Positions 9,333 to 20,816 are shown, counted from the stretch's first letter. The stretch: 64,000 nt of DNA from Cinnamomum chago (GCA_038049695.1 CP142452.1:34646501-34710500); one strand, 5' to 3'. Numbers and translations are program-made. The notes: a model not told the origin generated them from the letters alone.

Positions 9333-11099
9333 TGCCACCCCCTCTCCCTCTCCCCCTCTGACGGTGCTGCCAGAGGTGGCTGGGCTGGGAGTTGAGGTGG
9401 GGGTGGGTGAGTGTATAAAGAAGAGGGTTGGGGTAAATGTCCTTTTAGGTAATCTCACATAAGGACATATTGGTCATGCAAAAAAGGGTCGTGGAAGGAG
9501 ATGCTCTGGTTTTGGCATTAGAAACTCTCTATTGGTGTCAAGAGAGCCCACACACATGGAAAAAGAAAGTGCGCACAATAGTAAAGAGAGCCCACACACA
9601 CTTGGAAACAAAAGCCTACACATGTGGGAAGTGAGTTGACTGGTGAGATGGGGGTTTGCCAACCAACTGAGCAACCCCTTTTCTCATTTCAATTGATTTA
9701 TTAAAGCTTCTTTGGCATATCTATCCATATGAAATCCACCCAATTGTAATATATCTATTTTAAATAATAGAAAGTTTTCGGACCCTAGACTATTTAATGT
9801 CTTATTAAGAAGCAAACTTATTATATTGGAAAAGTTATTTGGACAAAGTTGACTTGCAATAAAAGTAATAGAGATAATTTTTTCACAAAATGCCAATCCA
9901 TTGATAGCTTGGTTGGTGAGTCATCTCACTCTCATAGAAACAACCAAGGATCAACTATAAGAGCCAAACCCAATTGTGAGATAAGGGTAGAGTGGACTGA
10001 TGAACTAACGAGCCTACTATTATGATGGGATGATCCGGAGTAGGACGCTTTACAATAATTGGCAAGAGTAGTCTCAATCTTACCTATTAGGTGGTAGGCT
10101 ATCAAATAGGAGTGGTCTGGCATATTTTCTTTTCTAGTCAGTCAAAATTATCTCATAACTTTCTTCCTAGTTAGTAATAATTATCCTTGATTGTAGAGAT
10201 AAAATCCAATTAGTTTCTATCCATGTAATTAGCAATTTTTATTTATTTGTTGTGGATTAATGAAAAAGATATCAGAAAATCATTTCCCAAAATTCCATGC
10301 TTGCACAAGGAGGTTGTCCAACCTTGAATCGGACGATCTAGGAGGCTGTCCTACCTTGGATTGGACAATCTATCTCTCTTTTCTTTTTTGGTTCTTATCC
10401 ATCAACCCCTAGCTATAAGTGTTGATAGCGAGGGACTTGAATGAGTGTGTGTGAGTATTCACTAGAGAAAGAAAAAAAAAGAAAAAGAAAAAAAGAAAGG
10501 GGGTCATAAAGTAAATATAGCATAGGAAACCAATTATATTATTAAAAGTAACATGGGCAAAGTTGTCATACGAAACAAAAAGTATTCAATTGCTTTAAAT
10601 ATTCAAGTCTATTTGAAAAAAAAAAAAATCCAGTCACTTCCAAAAAAGAAGGCAAAAAAGGTCTTCTATCTGAATTGTGCATCTATATGAATTTTGCCAA
10701 ACCGTCTAAAACATTCAGAAAATTTATTTGTATAAGTTCTAAGTCAAACAGATACAAAATGTACCGAGAGGTGACAACTTCGATTTTTTACATTTGGACT
10801 CGATGGGAAGCCTAAGAAATTTGTTGCAAGTCCAACCCTATTCAGAGTTGGGTTTATGTATCATAACTTTTACATCAAAATATATCTTAATATTAGATAA
10901 AAGTAAGGTAAGTTCTGGGAGTCGAGAACATGTGAGGATTGGACTAAAGAGATTCATAAGGATCCTTACAGGAGACCACTTTTTAAAATCTAAATAAAAT
11001 TGTAGGCCGCTTCCTATTGTATAGTGTAATCTCACCACAGTAGGAGTTAGAACCCCGTTAGATTAATCATGCTTAGAAGTACACATAAATAAAGTGTTG
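9333..11099. other. Intergenic, no gene seen
   Basis: The first bases continue the pyrimidine tract. A 32-bp tandem duplication (AGGAGGTTGTCC... and AGGAGGCTGTCC...) lies at 10308-10371, and an A/G-rich run near 10466-10500. The short open frames have no recognisable motif. Confidence 0.5.
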
Positions 11100-11548
11100 G
11101 GGCTCTGATACCGATTGTTGGGGATTATTTAGCCCATCAACACGCATGATCAATCACAACTACAAGCAATCCACATGACACATAGATTTACGTGGTTCGT
11201 CAAACTTGCTTACTTTCACGGGGCTATGAGTTTTTTACTATGTAGTAATTGGACAACTCGTTACAAGGATTTCAAACCTTCTAGCACTTAGCGTATTCTC
11301 TTCTCATAGGTCTCAATCTTGCTCTCACATCTGCCCCCACGTGGTTCGGAACTACGGGAGAGAGAGTTCTCACCTCTCTTTCTCTGAGTCTAGGATTATC
11401 GATTACATCAATATATATAATCTCTGCTTACTTCGCCCCCCAAAAAGCCTCGATACAATGACCAAAATACCCTTGACCTTGAACCTAGTCATCGGCGAAC
11501 CCAATAAACTAATCCAGTCTAACCGGAATACAAGACATAAACCCAACA
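11100..11548 (-). mobile_element. LTR and primer site of a minus-strand retroelement remnant
   Basis: 11116-11548 starts TGTTGGGG and ends ACCCAACA, the inverted ends of an LTR. Next to it at 11101-11115, on the minus strand, is ATCGGTATCAGAGCC, a near match to the initiator tRNA-Met primer site. So this is the 5' LTR of a minus-strand element whose body would run to lower coordinates. No coding region or second LTR was found; the body is probably deleted or it is a small TRIM. No target duplication was identified. Confidence 0.7.
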
Positions 11549-11752
11549 TAAAGTGTATATATATAACCTCATGTTCTCTATGCATAATCAATTATGCATT
11601 GGGGCTGCCAATACACTCATAGTTGAGCGGTATTGACACCTTAGTATCATAGACATGCCCACAGATTGATCAAGATCAAAGTATCACTCTTGAACTATAG
11701 TCCAACTTAGAAGAAAGTGAAGTGCTTCTAAAAGAGGGGTATATTTATTGTG

Positions 11753-11980
11753 TTTGTTAAAGGGGATTGGCATGGTAAGCTTCGAGGAAGGTTCCTCGAG
11801 AGATTGAGCTTTGGAAAAAAACTACATTTTTTTGCTATTTTTTTGATAACTAAACTACATTTTTTGTTGATACACACCCAAGCAACGCAAGATTAAAAAA
11901 GAATGGAAAACTAATATTAAGATTTTTTGAGAGTGACATTTCAAACTTTAAAAATCTAATAATCAAACAAAAAAAAAACT
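11753..11980 (-). repeat. Duplicated 5' flank of the EF-hand gene, copy 2
   Basis: A diverged copy of blocks found at 1345-1715 in the same order and orientation, lacking the stretch that is tandemly duplicated there. No EF-hand coding sequence accompanies it. It ends where a different repeat (TGTAACGACCCGGGTCC) begins near 11984. Confidence 0.72.
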
Positions 11981-12010
11981 TTATGTAACGACCCGGGTCC
12001 GCTCTCCACA

Positions 12011-12392
12011 TGATATTGTCCGCTTTGGCCCCACATGCCATACATTTTTATTTTTGGTAGGCCGTAACCCACCAAAAGCCCTCATGTAGAATTAAGGTTG
12101 GGGTCAGACACATATATACCCAAGATGAGGATTGACATGTTTCCGATGTAGGACTTGTGCACCATTGCATACTCAGTCCTTAAGAGTCTCCCCTGGCCTC
12201 TCTATCTAGGTGGATGCTCGCTGGACCCAACGCCTTTCTACAATGGGGCCACAGGCGTGACATACTCCCTTATGATATTGTCCGCTTTGGCCCACATGCT
12301 TGACGTTTTTATTTTTGGTAAGCATCAACCCACCAAAAGGCCTCATGTGGAGTTAAAGTTGGATCACGCACACACACACGCACACATTTATA
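12011..12392. repeat. Direct repeat pair around TGATATTGTCCGCTTTGG
   Basis: Two copies, about 12011-12116 and 12273-12392, share TGATATTGTCCGCTTTGGCC, ACCCACCAAAAG and a CCTCATGT block. The sequence resembles plant retroelement LTR or UTR fragments; no primer site or coding sequence was found. Confidence 0.6.
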
Positions 12393-12462
12393 TCCAAATA
12401 TGAGGGCCCCTACCTTATCTCTCATAGTAAGGTGATAAATGCTCTTGTATGAGCATCTCCCT

Positions 12463-12482
12463 ATATATATATATATATATAT
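12463..12482. repeat. (TA)n microsatellite
   Basis: A short uninterrupted TA run of about 20 bp. Confidence 0.9.
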
Positions 12483-12485
12483 CAT

Positions 12486-13520
12486 GGGCTATTGTGACAC
12501 AGTGAATCCTCTTATCCATCCTCAAACTAAATCTTGGGTTTTGGCTCTATGGTGGGCTTGGAAAAGTAGGAATGACTTGATTTTTAGGGTTTCAACCTAT
12601 TCACACGATCAGCTTGGCAAAAACATTAAAAAAAAAGAAGATTATTAACTCTATGTGCAAGTTACAAAAAAGATAGCCAAGGACCCTGAACCTCTAGCAT
12701 GGATTTTAGTTTGAGGAGCCTGAGAGGCGCAACTAATGTATTTTCCGACACCTCATTCAAAGCAGGGGATGGGAAAACAAGCTTTGGATTTGTTATTTGG
12801 ATTGATGGTTTGGGTGCATGTAGGATCACTTTATGGTCCATCTTATGCGCTTTGAAGGCAGCTTCTTTGTAAGGACTCCACAATATTTACCTTTTCGTTA
12901 GATGCCCTAGTGGTTCGTGCTATTAATTGGTTGCCAGATTGGTCTATCCATCCTATTTTGCTCTATATCAAAGTTTTGAGCACGGAGTTTGAAGATATTT
13001 CCTTTTCCTATATTTTTAGGTCTCTTACCCTCTGTTTGGGAAGGGGGGGAAATGAGGGGGGAGGAAAAAATGGGGGGAAAGTGGAAATAAAAAATGATTT
13101 TGGAGGGTGTTTGATAAGGGGGGAGGGAAAATGGCGGATGGGGAAATGGAGGGAAAAATGATGTGCTTTCCCTCAAAAAATTTCCCCCCAAAACAGGGGG
13201 AAAATGAGGGGAAAGTTCTGGAAATGACTAAACTGCCCTTTTATTCTAATTGAATTTTTTTCAAAAGCAAGGATAAAATGGTCTTTGTCCCTATACCTTG
13301 CAAACAAACAAAATTATACTTTTTCACTTTTCTTCCCTTTATTTTTTTTCTTCCCAAACAAAAGGAGGGAAAATTAATTTTCCCTTCCCTCCCCTTCATT
13401 TTCCTTCCCCCTCAAATTTTCCCTCCCCTCCCCTCCCCCCTTCCCAAATGGAGGGTTAATGATTTTGCTCGTGAACTTGCCAAAATCTCATGTGCAAGGT
13501 GGTTTGGTGGGTTTGGGAGG
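12486..13520 (+). pseudogene. LINE-type RNase H pseudogene, split by a MITE
   Basis: Plus-strand fragments read in broken frames. LALWWAWKSRNDLIFR (about 12540-12587) is the segment that precedes the RNase H domain in many plant LINEs. SDTSFKAGDGKTSFGFVIW follows at about 12746, then a stop and frame change. VVRAINWLPDW, ILLYIKVLSTEFEDISF and YIFRSL follow up to 13027. After the MITE at 13028-13455 the text resumes as NDFARELAK, matching the end of the domain. Several stops and frameshifts make it non-functional. It could also be a stand-alone RNase H-like gene relic, but the LINE reading is more likely. Confidence 0.7.
13028..13455. mobile_element. PIF/Harbinger-like (Tourist) MITE with TTA duplication
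   Basis: 428 bp with ends CCCTCTGTTTGGGAAGGGGG and, inverted, CCCTCCATTTGGGAAGGGGG (18 of 20 matched), flanked by TTA at 13025-13027 and 13456-13458. There is no transposase. It sits precisely inside the RNase H pseudogene: removing it with one TTA makes the flanking amino-acid text continuous (RSL, then NDFARELAK). The TTA duplication points to PIF/Harbinger. Confidence 0.82.
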
Positions 13521-13592
13521 GGATTTGCCTTCTTTATAACTTGTTTTTGTTGCTTTTTTTTTTTGTCCTTCTTTATAGTGAAATCCTGCTGA

Positions 13593-13647
13593 GAGAGAAA
13601 GAGAGAGTCTATCCATTGTAGAGAGAGAGAGAGTCTATCCATTGTAG
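13593..13647. repeat. Two-copy GA-rich tandem repeat
   Basis: GAGAGAGTCTATCCATTGTA occurs twice in tandem, separated by GA runs. Unannotated single-copy sequence follows to about 14188. Confidence 0.8.
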
Positions 13648-14188
13648 CAAACCCCATTCCTAAAAACTCTTGCATTTTGCAAAGTGGACAAAGTCCCAAT
13701 TCCTGTCGTTTGCGAGCAGTACTAATCAATGACCGTGGTCTATGTTTTCTTATTGGGAGGGACAAACGTCAATAAAAGAACCTGGGAAAGTCCATGGGGC
13801 TTATCCAATGCACAGCCGATTTCGTATAAACGACGAAACATGGAAGAAATTAAAGAAATGCCTTCTTTTCCACCTTTCCTGCAAGTTGTGCCCACGGTTT
13901 CCAATCTAAACAAACGGCCATTCTGTAGAAATGTGTGCTGAGAATAATATCATAGAAACCCATCATCCATAATCACTGGAGTCCACTCCTAATATCTAAA
14001 ACTACTCAAAATAAATTTTAGTTATCTTTACATAAGCTTTGCGCCAAATTTTACTTTCACGAGAGTGGACCTATCATAAATTTGATCATGTGTCATGTTT
14101 AAAATAAAACGAAAGAAAATCCCATGTTTTGCAGGTGATTAGTCTTAGTTAGACTGATGTTAATGCATAGAGGATTGAGTAGCTCTGA

Positions 14189-15045
14189 TTACTTAGGTGG
14201 GCTAGTTTTGATGAATTCATGGGGCTCGATTAATAGAATTTTATCCAACAGTTCTCGATTGGAACAAAAATATTGTTCGAAACAAACTTTTAGCAGGTCA
14301 AGGCCTTCTTGAATGGTGTCAATCGGCCCAAAACATTGATCAATGTGGAAGGTTGGAGAGGAATCAACCTCTTCTTGATTAAAAGTTATCCTGTAGGTTT
14401 GCATCCTCCGCATAAGTGCATGAGCAAATCCAGTTATTAAGTGTGGCCTGATATGCAGTGGTGGACCCACAATTTTCATTTGGGTGGTGCGAACAATGAC
14501 TATAATATTACATTCGTCATTATTTTATCGTTTGAGAGACCATGAGTGGGCTTAATTCTAATGAGTGCATGGGTTTTTTCATTATGTTTTTGGCTTGCAT
14601 GTTTTACATTTTTCAGGTTTGCCATGGGATTTAGGTATTAAGATTTGGGAAAAGAGGAATGTGGTTGGGGCTTTTGGATTTAGGAGTCCGGGATTGGATT
14701 CAGTTTTTGTATGTATGTATGTGAGAGAGAGGGGGATGGAGGGAGGAATACCTAGCTGCTGCGCCTATGTCGAAGAGAGAGGCTGCTGCTGGATAGGAAG
14801 AAAGATAGCATAAGGGAGTTAAATTTTTGTTGCAAGAGGTGGGGCGGCAGGCTTTTAAAATGTATGGGTGAAATGTGAATGGGTTGAATGGAGTCATGGA
14901 CTTAAAACTATGGTCTTTTCCCCGATTTAACTTGGGGTGTTCGCCCCAGGTGCCCAATAGGTGGGTCCGCCACTGCTGATATGAAAAAGCTGATCAGAGG
15001 AGGTTGCACATGGGCTCTCACCACTTTGAGCAAGTTAAGTCCCCG
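14189..15045 (-). pseudogene. Unknown ORF interrupted by a hAT element
   Basis: On the minus strand, 14189-14479 reads as 96 codons ending SPPK then stop, and includes SPTFHIDQCFGPIDTIQEGL and KILLIEPHEF. Upstream it is broken by the hAT element at 14456-14975. Skipping that element and one copy of its 8-bp duplication, the same frame continues without stops for about 27 more codons (14984 to 15045, including LLKVVSPCATSSD), up to a TAG at 15046-15048. A frame surviving across a precise insertion suggests it was once coding. I do not recognise the family and see no membrane segment or catalytic motif. Confidence 0.5.
14456..14975. mobile_element. Non-autonomous hAT element with perfect 8-bp duplication
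   Basis: 520 bp with inverted ends CAGTGGTGGACCCAC and CAGTGGCGGACCCAC (14 of 15 matched). It is flanked by CTGATATG at 14448-14455 and 14976-14983. The 8-bp duplication and CAGTGGCGGA-type end are diagnostic of hAT. Open frames inside are short and lack a transposase domain. Confidence 0.92.
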
Positions 15046-15589
15046 CTAGGGGTTGATCGTTAACGAGGAAAATCTACCACCACAGCCGCACTTTGTGGGA
15101 CTCTGGTAGCTTCCAAACCCTCGACCACCACTTTATATTTCAGAATGGACACCACTTCTTTGCATCCAAAGCCTTTACCACCTGAAAACCCAGGCAATAC
15201 CAAGTCATCACCTGGAGCCTCTACTAGGATTCGAAGCGGACACTTTCAGGTTGCAACGAGGGGCCTCTACCATTGAAACATATAATAGTGTTGCAAATAT
15301 CTTTATTAGGATAACCTAGTCCACTTGCAACTAACTTTATTTTTTTAGGACATTCGGCGACAGGTCCTTAAACACTTTACTTTCTGGTCTTACATTCATA
15401 ATCTTTTTTCATAGTTTGGTATGTCTTTTTTCCAAATTTGAAGATCTAAAATGTTCAAGTTACCTTTTCTTTAAATCATATCCATTGATTAGTGGGATAT
15501 GCCATTAATATTGGTCAACACCATTTAATTGACCACAATTAATGAAATCTCATTAATGAGATTTTCAAATTAATTTTCAATAAATAATT
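15046..15589. other. Intergenic, no gene seen
   Basis: Contains a stretch with scattered phrases such as GGATTCGAAGCGGACA (about 15229) but no reading frame with recognisable content, followed by increasingly AT-rich sequence. Confidence 0.4.
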
Positions 15590-16155
15590 TTTTTTTAAAT
15601 ATAAATAAATTTTGAAAGACGTAAATAAATTTCAGAAGATCCAAATAAAATTTAAAAAATTTAAATAAATTTCAAAAGACGTAAATAAAATTTTTATTTG
15701 CAAATAAATTTCAAAAACCGTAAATACATTTACCAAAACTAAGATAAACCAATTTTCCAAATTTCAGAAAAATTCGCTAAAAATTCAAGTATTTTTGCAA
15801 AAACTCAGTTAAGTTTATTTAAAAAAACACAAATAAATTTGAAAATATTCGAATAAGTTTGCAAAAACACTCAAATAAATTTGCAAAAGACACAGAAAGA
15901 TTTGTTAAAGAAACTCAGATAAATTTTCCAAAATGGAGATTAATTTGTCAGAAACGTAGATATATTTGCCAAAAACTCAGATAAATTTTTCAAAAACTGA
16001 AATATTTGAAAAAAACTCCGATAAATTTGACAAAGAGTCAGATAAATTTGATAAAAACTCATGTAAAATTGACAAAAATCAAATTAATTTGACAAAAACT
16101 CAAAAATAAATTTGATAAAAACTAAGATAAATTTGACAAAAACTCAGATAAATTC
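15590..16155. repeat. AT-rich degenerate minisatellite
   Basis: Dozens of imperfect copies of a unit of about 18-22 bp, best described as AAACTCAGATAAATTTGACA. It is best conserved at 16000-16150 and decays leftward into AAATAAATTTCAAAAGACGT-like forms. Confidence 0.85.
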
Positions 16156-17889
16156 TCTTCCATGTCGATTCTAGCTTGACCCGAACCAACCTGGAACCAA
16201 CCTCTTGTACCCTGACTTAGCCTGGAACCTGGTTGGTTGAGGAGCTGAGAGGTTGGGTCAGCAAGAGGCGAAAGGGCTCCTGCGTGAAGGCACTAGCGAG
16301 ACGCTGCTTGGGCGATGGAGATGCAGGAGATGCTGGCTGCGGCTGCAGTTGCTCTTGTTCCTGCCGGAAGATGTAAGCTGCGATGACTGAAGACGAGGAT
16401 CGATGGTGTCAGGTATGCTCTCCCAACTCAGTCCTCGTCTCTTTGCTCCTCTCTTCTTCTTCTTGTTCTTCTTTATTTTCTACAGCTTTTTACTTTTCTG
16501 TTTTTTTTCTCTGCTGCTTTCTGCTCCTCTTTTTTTTTTTTTTTTTTTTTTTCTGCTCTCTCTCTGTGTTTTTCTCCTCTGCTGCTTTCTTTTCCGCTGT
16601 CCCCTGCTCCCTTTTTTTTTCCCTCTCTCGCTCTCTCTCTTTTTTTGTTTATGCTGAGGGTTTTAAGGAGCCTGGCATTTCGATGGAAATAGGTGAAGGG
16701 TGGAGAGATGGTGTTCATTTTCTGACTGATGGAAATAGCCTGGGGTTCCGTTTTTTGCAGCGCCAGATGGGAATCGACCGATGGAAATCGCCTGGATCCG
16801 AACTCCCCCTTTTTCTTCGTTAGAGAACTGCACCAGAGAAGGGGTCACCTGCCTCCGCCGCTGTCCACTGCTGCTAAGCCATCGCCGAACTTGAGGAAGG
16901 AGAAAGCTGCAGTTCTCGATTATGGTTACGGAAAACAGAACACGCCAAGAAGAGGTTCTATTACAAACCTGTAACTTGAAGAAGAAGAAAAGGGCTCTGG
17001 ACCAGGTTCTGTCCAGGTAGGTTGAAGAAGAAAAAGAGGGAGGATACAAGATTTGAAATTTGAAATTTCAAAGTTTTATGCCTAAATAGTTGGAAGGGCA
17101 AATCAGTCATGAAAATTTCTAATGTGGCGTATCTAAGGACCTCTTGCGGAAATATGTCCAGCTATATGAATTATAGGCCTTAGTGAAAAAGTTGTTGGAT
17201 TGGAAGCCTTACATGACTAATATGATGGACTTTTGGCTAATTTACCCTATTTTTTATGCAAAAGATGTACCTTTTAATTGGTTTGTAAACACTAATAGAA
17301 CCTACTAATGCTTTAATTTAAATTAGGGACCACCTGATTTCTCTAAATTTATGGGGCCCAATTTCCAAAATTGCAAAAGACCCCCAAAATTTTCAGTAAG
17401 TACAAACATATCCTCACATTCTATTAAGGGACCATGTGGCCTTAGATGGTCCTATAACACACGTGGGGCCCCATACCCTAATTATTTCTCAATTAATTTA
17501 GTTTTGATTACGTTTTCAAAGTTTTCAAACTTTGTGTGGATAGATCTTTTGAAAAGTTCTTTCGCCTCGATACATGCCAATCATGGGAGTTGGATAGATG
17601 GAAATATTCCAACACCACTTAGGTGGCTTATATGAAGTCCGAATTTGCAAGAAGGTCTTGCCAGTCTTAGAAAATTATGATTTGACCCTTTGGCTGATTT
17701 TTTATTTAATTAAAGTGTTGATTGTGGAGAATACTATGGATGATGACCTAAGTTTTCTTAAATTATAAACAAATGCTTGTTATTCATTGTTATTATTTGC
17801 AAATTGTTTCCTTTAGTTCTTGATTTGTCAAGCTCTCACTTTCTACCATGTTATTTGGATTAGTGGCAGCTTGAAATGTGTCTGTAGAT
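16156..17889. other. Gene-like or LTR-flank sequence of unknown identity
   Basis: Contains a GC-richer patch (16250-16440), a CT/T-rich tract (16430-16650) and a moderately GC patch to about 17050. The open frame at 16383-16823 is mostly low-complexity and is not supported. The part after about 17050 may belong to the left half of the gypsy LTR whose right half lies at 20817-21914, but the LTR start could not be fixed. Confidence 0.3.
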
Positions 17890-20816
17890 TGTAAGGCCCG
17901 CGACCTTACTGGGTCAATTGGGCCCAATAGCAGGTCCGTTGACCCGTTTATTTTTTTATTATTATAATTATTTGTATTTTAGATATTTAAGTGGGTTTAG
18001 GCCTTGAGTGAGTTTCTTTTAGTGTTGAATAGTGTCTGCGAAGTTTCGTTTGATTTTGAGTTCGTTTAATACTAGCAGGGGCGTAGTTTGCAAATTAGGG
18101 AAAATTGAATGTTTTTCAGGAAAAATTCCTATCACCGTGATTTTGGGTTCGTTGGAAAGGTCTCGTCGCGCTGATCATTTTTATCTTTTGGCTCGTCGCG
18201 ATCCGACGATTAGAAACCCTTTAAATGGTCCACTCTTTCACCGAACCCACTTAAAGGGCAATTTGGTCTTTTCCTCCCTCTCTTTTTCTTAAATAGGGAT
18301 TAGCCCTAATCTCATTTTCATTTCTGCAACGAAGCTACAGCAGCCCTCTTTCTCCCTCTTCATCTTCTCAAGCCCAGATCTCCCTCCAGGAGAGATTACC
18401 TCTGCGATCCGGACCGCACATCTTCTTCCTTTCGATCTCCTCTCTCCATTGATACTAGTTGGTAAGCCTTTTCCCATCATCAACTTTTCCATTCGTTTTC
18501 TCTTTTGTTTAGAATAGGTTGGATCATGATGTTTTTCCTTTCTTTCTTCTTCTCGGTGTTCTAGATTACTTTTGATCGGGGTAGATTGTGGTCTTCGTGA
18601 TAGAAAGCTTCTCCTCAAGCTTTTCCAATTTCTAATCATCTTCTTGGTTGAGGTAAGTAGATATGCATTTTATATTTAATCATGTGTGTATGTTTTCTTT
18701 ATTGATTGTGATGATTTCCTTGTTAGATTTTCCTAAAACCAAGCCTGGTTATGATAGTGATTTTGGATTACATGTTAGGTTAGATTTGTGGTATGGATTA
18801 AATTAATTGTTAAATTGGTATCCCTTTTGATGTTTTAATTTGATAGAATGGATGAGAATGATGATTGTAATGATTGGGGAGCAAGGAGGCTCGTTTTTAA
18901 CGGGAAAAAGAAGAGAAAAACTCATTTTCGGGTTCAGGTTACAGTGCCGATCGATCGGGCCTGCAAGCCGATCGATCGGACTGAAATTGGACTCAGTTAA
19001 CTGAGACAAATCTCAGACCGATCGATCGAATCTCTTGTCCGATCGATCGGATGGCAATTTCGTAATTTTTGACAACTTTGGAAAAATACTTAAACCACTT
19101 GTAACTTTTAATCAGTCCGTCGGATTTCTACATATTATATACCGTTGAAAAGCCCTTGAGATGTAGGATCCAATGGTTCTACTTTCCTCACGATCAAGGT
19201 CGGAAAGTGATGTAAATACTCAGATTATTGACCCAGCCTATATTTTATTAGAAATGAAACCATTAACTTAGGTTTGAGCCTTAGATGTTGGAAACCATGA
19301 ACCTACTATCAGTTGACCATTAATAGGGATTAAATCGTAGCACGTGGCTTGGTGTGCTTCGCTTAGGTGTCTAGGTATTCGTGTATTAAACATGGGGTAA
19401 CTGAATGCGTATGGAACTAAATTAATGGATGCTTAACATGATTGTACACCAAGGGATTTCCTTAGAAGCATCGTTGATCCAATTCAACACGTACTCCGTT
19501 AGAACATGTAGGATACATGGATGACACCACTTGCCTAGGTTTGGATTGTAATTCCTCATTGACTTATTTAATTGTATCCGTTGTTATAATTCCTTGTACA
19601 CTCTCTCTTGGCATAAAACACTTAACTAATTATGAAACATAAATCCTTGTAGGACTAGGATATGGACCTGACTTAGAATGTATCATAAGAACCCTGTGTT
19701 GTGTATTTGATAAACATGACTGGCTAGTGAGGAAGGGGTTATCAAATGTTCAACTTGTCTTGTATTGTTTTGAATGAGATAATCCCTATAAACTTGTCTT
19801 GTACATTGATCTTGCCAGACTTGCTCATGTCAACACCACTTTACTATTATTTGCATGTTATGACTAACTGCAGTTTGGGCTATTATTGATGGGCCGGTTA
19901 TTCGGACATCGGGGTGGGCAGTCGGCTTGGACGGCGTCCATGGTGTTGAATAGTTGGGAGCGGGCTTGGACCGTGCTACTATTCCTAGGACCGGGAGCTT
20001 GGATCCCCCTGGAGCTGGACTTTGGTATCAGTAGTCCGGATAAGATTGTTACTGGTACCCCGGGAGGTGGCTTAGACATCCTTGGAGTCTCCCTCTTGAT
20101 TCTTGCATCGCATTGTTTGGACAGCTGTTATTGTTAGTATGTTAGGATTTCCTGTTATTATTTCTAGTTATTTACTCGTGCTTTATACCTAGATTCGATT
20201 CCTTGTATTCTCTTGATTATTATGCCTATCATTACTCTTATACTTGATGCATGTCATGATTATTTATATCTTGTTTATCTATTGCTCAACATGTCGTTGA
20301 CTCTTTTCCTTGGTATGCAGACTCCTCAGGTGAGTACTACTTCTAGGAGCAAGCAGGTGAAGAGATCCTCAACCGGCGGAAGAGGAACGATAGTGGCGTG
20401 CCAATGACGTAGAGTAGTGTCATCATTCCCAGCACGAGAGCAATTCATCGGGACTTCCCTAGATTTTATTTCTTCATTTATTATCTCTCGTTGAACTTTC
20501 ACACTATTGACTTCACTATTGTTTTAAATGGCCTTGATTAGTGGGATGGCCATTGAATAAATTAATTTCATTGTTTAAGTTTTATTTTATTCGTTGTTCA
20601 CTTTAATATATATTGAGATTCATTATTCCTTGTTGATTTCCAATATGTCTAGAATTGTATGAGTTCCGCAAATTCTTATTTTATTTGAGGCTTGAAATAT
20701 TACATCCTCACAGCGGACTTACGATCCTTGGGCCTAAAGGGCAGAAATTTTAATTAGTCCTAAGTTTCACTCCCCGGATCCGGTTTATTCTCTAATCGGG
20801 TTCGGGGGACGTGACA
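17890..20816 (+). mobile_element. Long gypsy-type LTR
   Basis: About 2.93 kb starting TGTAAGGCCCGCGACC and ending GGGGGACGTGACA, typical termini of long plant Ty3/gypsy LTRs. A TATA-like CTTAAATAGGG at about 18289 is followed by a CT-rich leader and a possible splice donor (GAGGTAAGTAG, about 18650). A cluster of CCGATCGATCGG palindromes lies at 18947-19050. Flanking pentamers (TAGAT left, AGAAT right) do not match well, so a solo LTR is suggested but not proven by a target duplication. It appears to be inserted in an older LTR that resumes at 20817. Confidence 0.72.
18947..19050. repeat. Palindrome cluster A (CCGATCGATCGG)
   Basis: Perfect 12-bp palindromes start at 18947, 18968 and 19039, and a one-base variant at 19018. 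A different perfect palindrome, CTCAGTTAACTGAG, sits at 18992-19005. Centre-to-centre spacings are 21, 25, 25 and 21 bp, so the array is symmetric. In RNA the first pair could fold into a 12-bp stem with a 9-base loop, extended by a matched CAGT/ACTG. Confidence 0.9.

Noticed and set aside
16383-16823. 146-residue plus-strand frame
   Set aside because: Mostly Phe/Ser/Leu from a CT-rich run; no recognisable domain.
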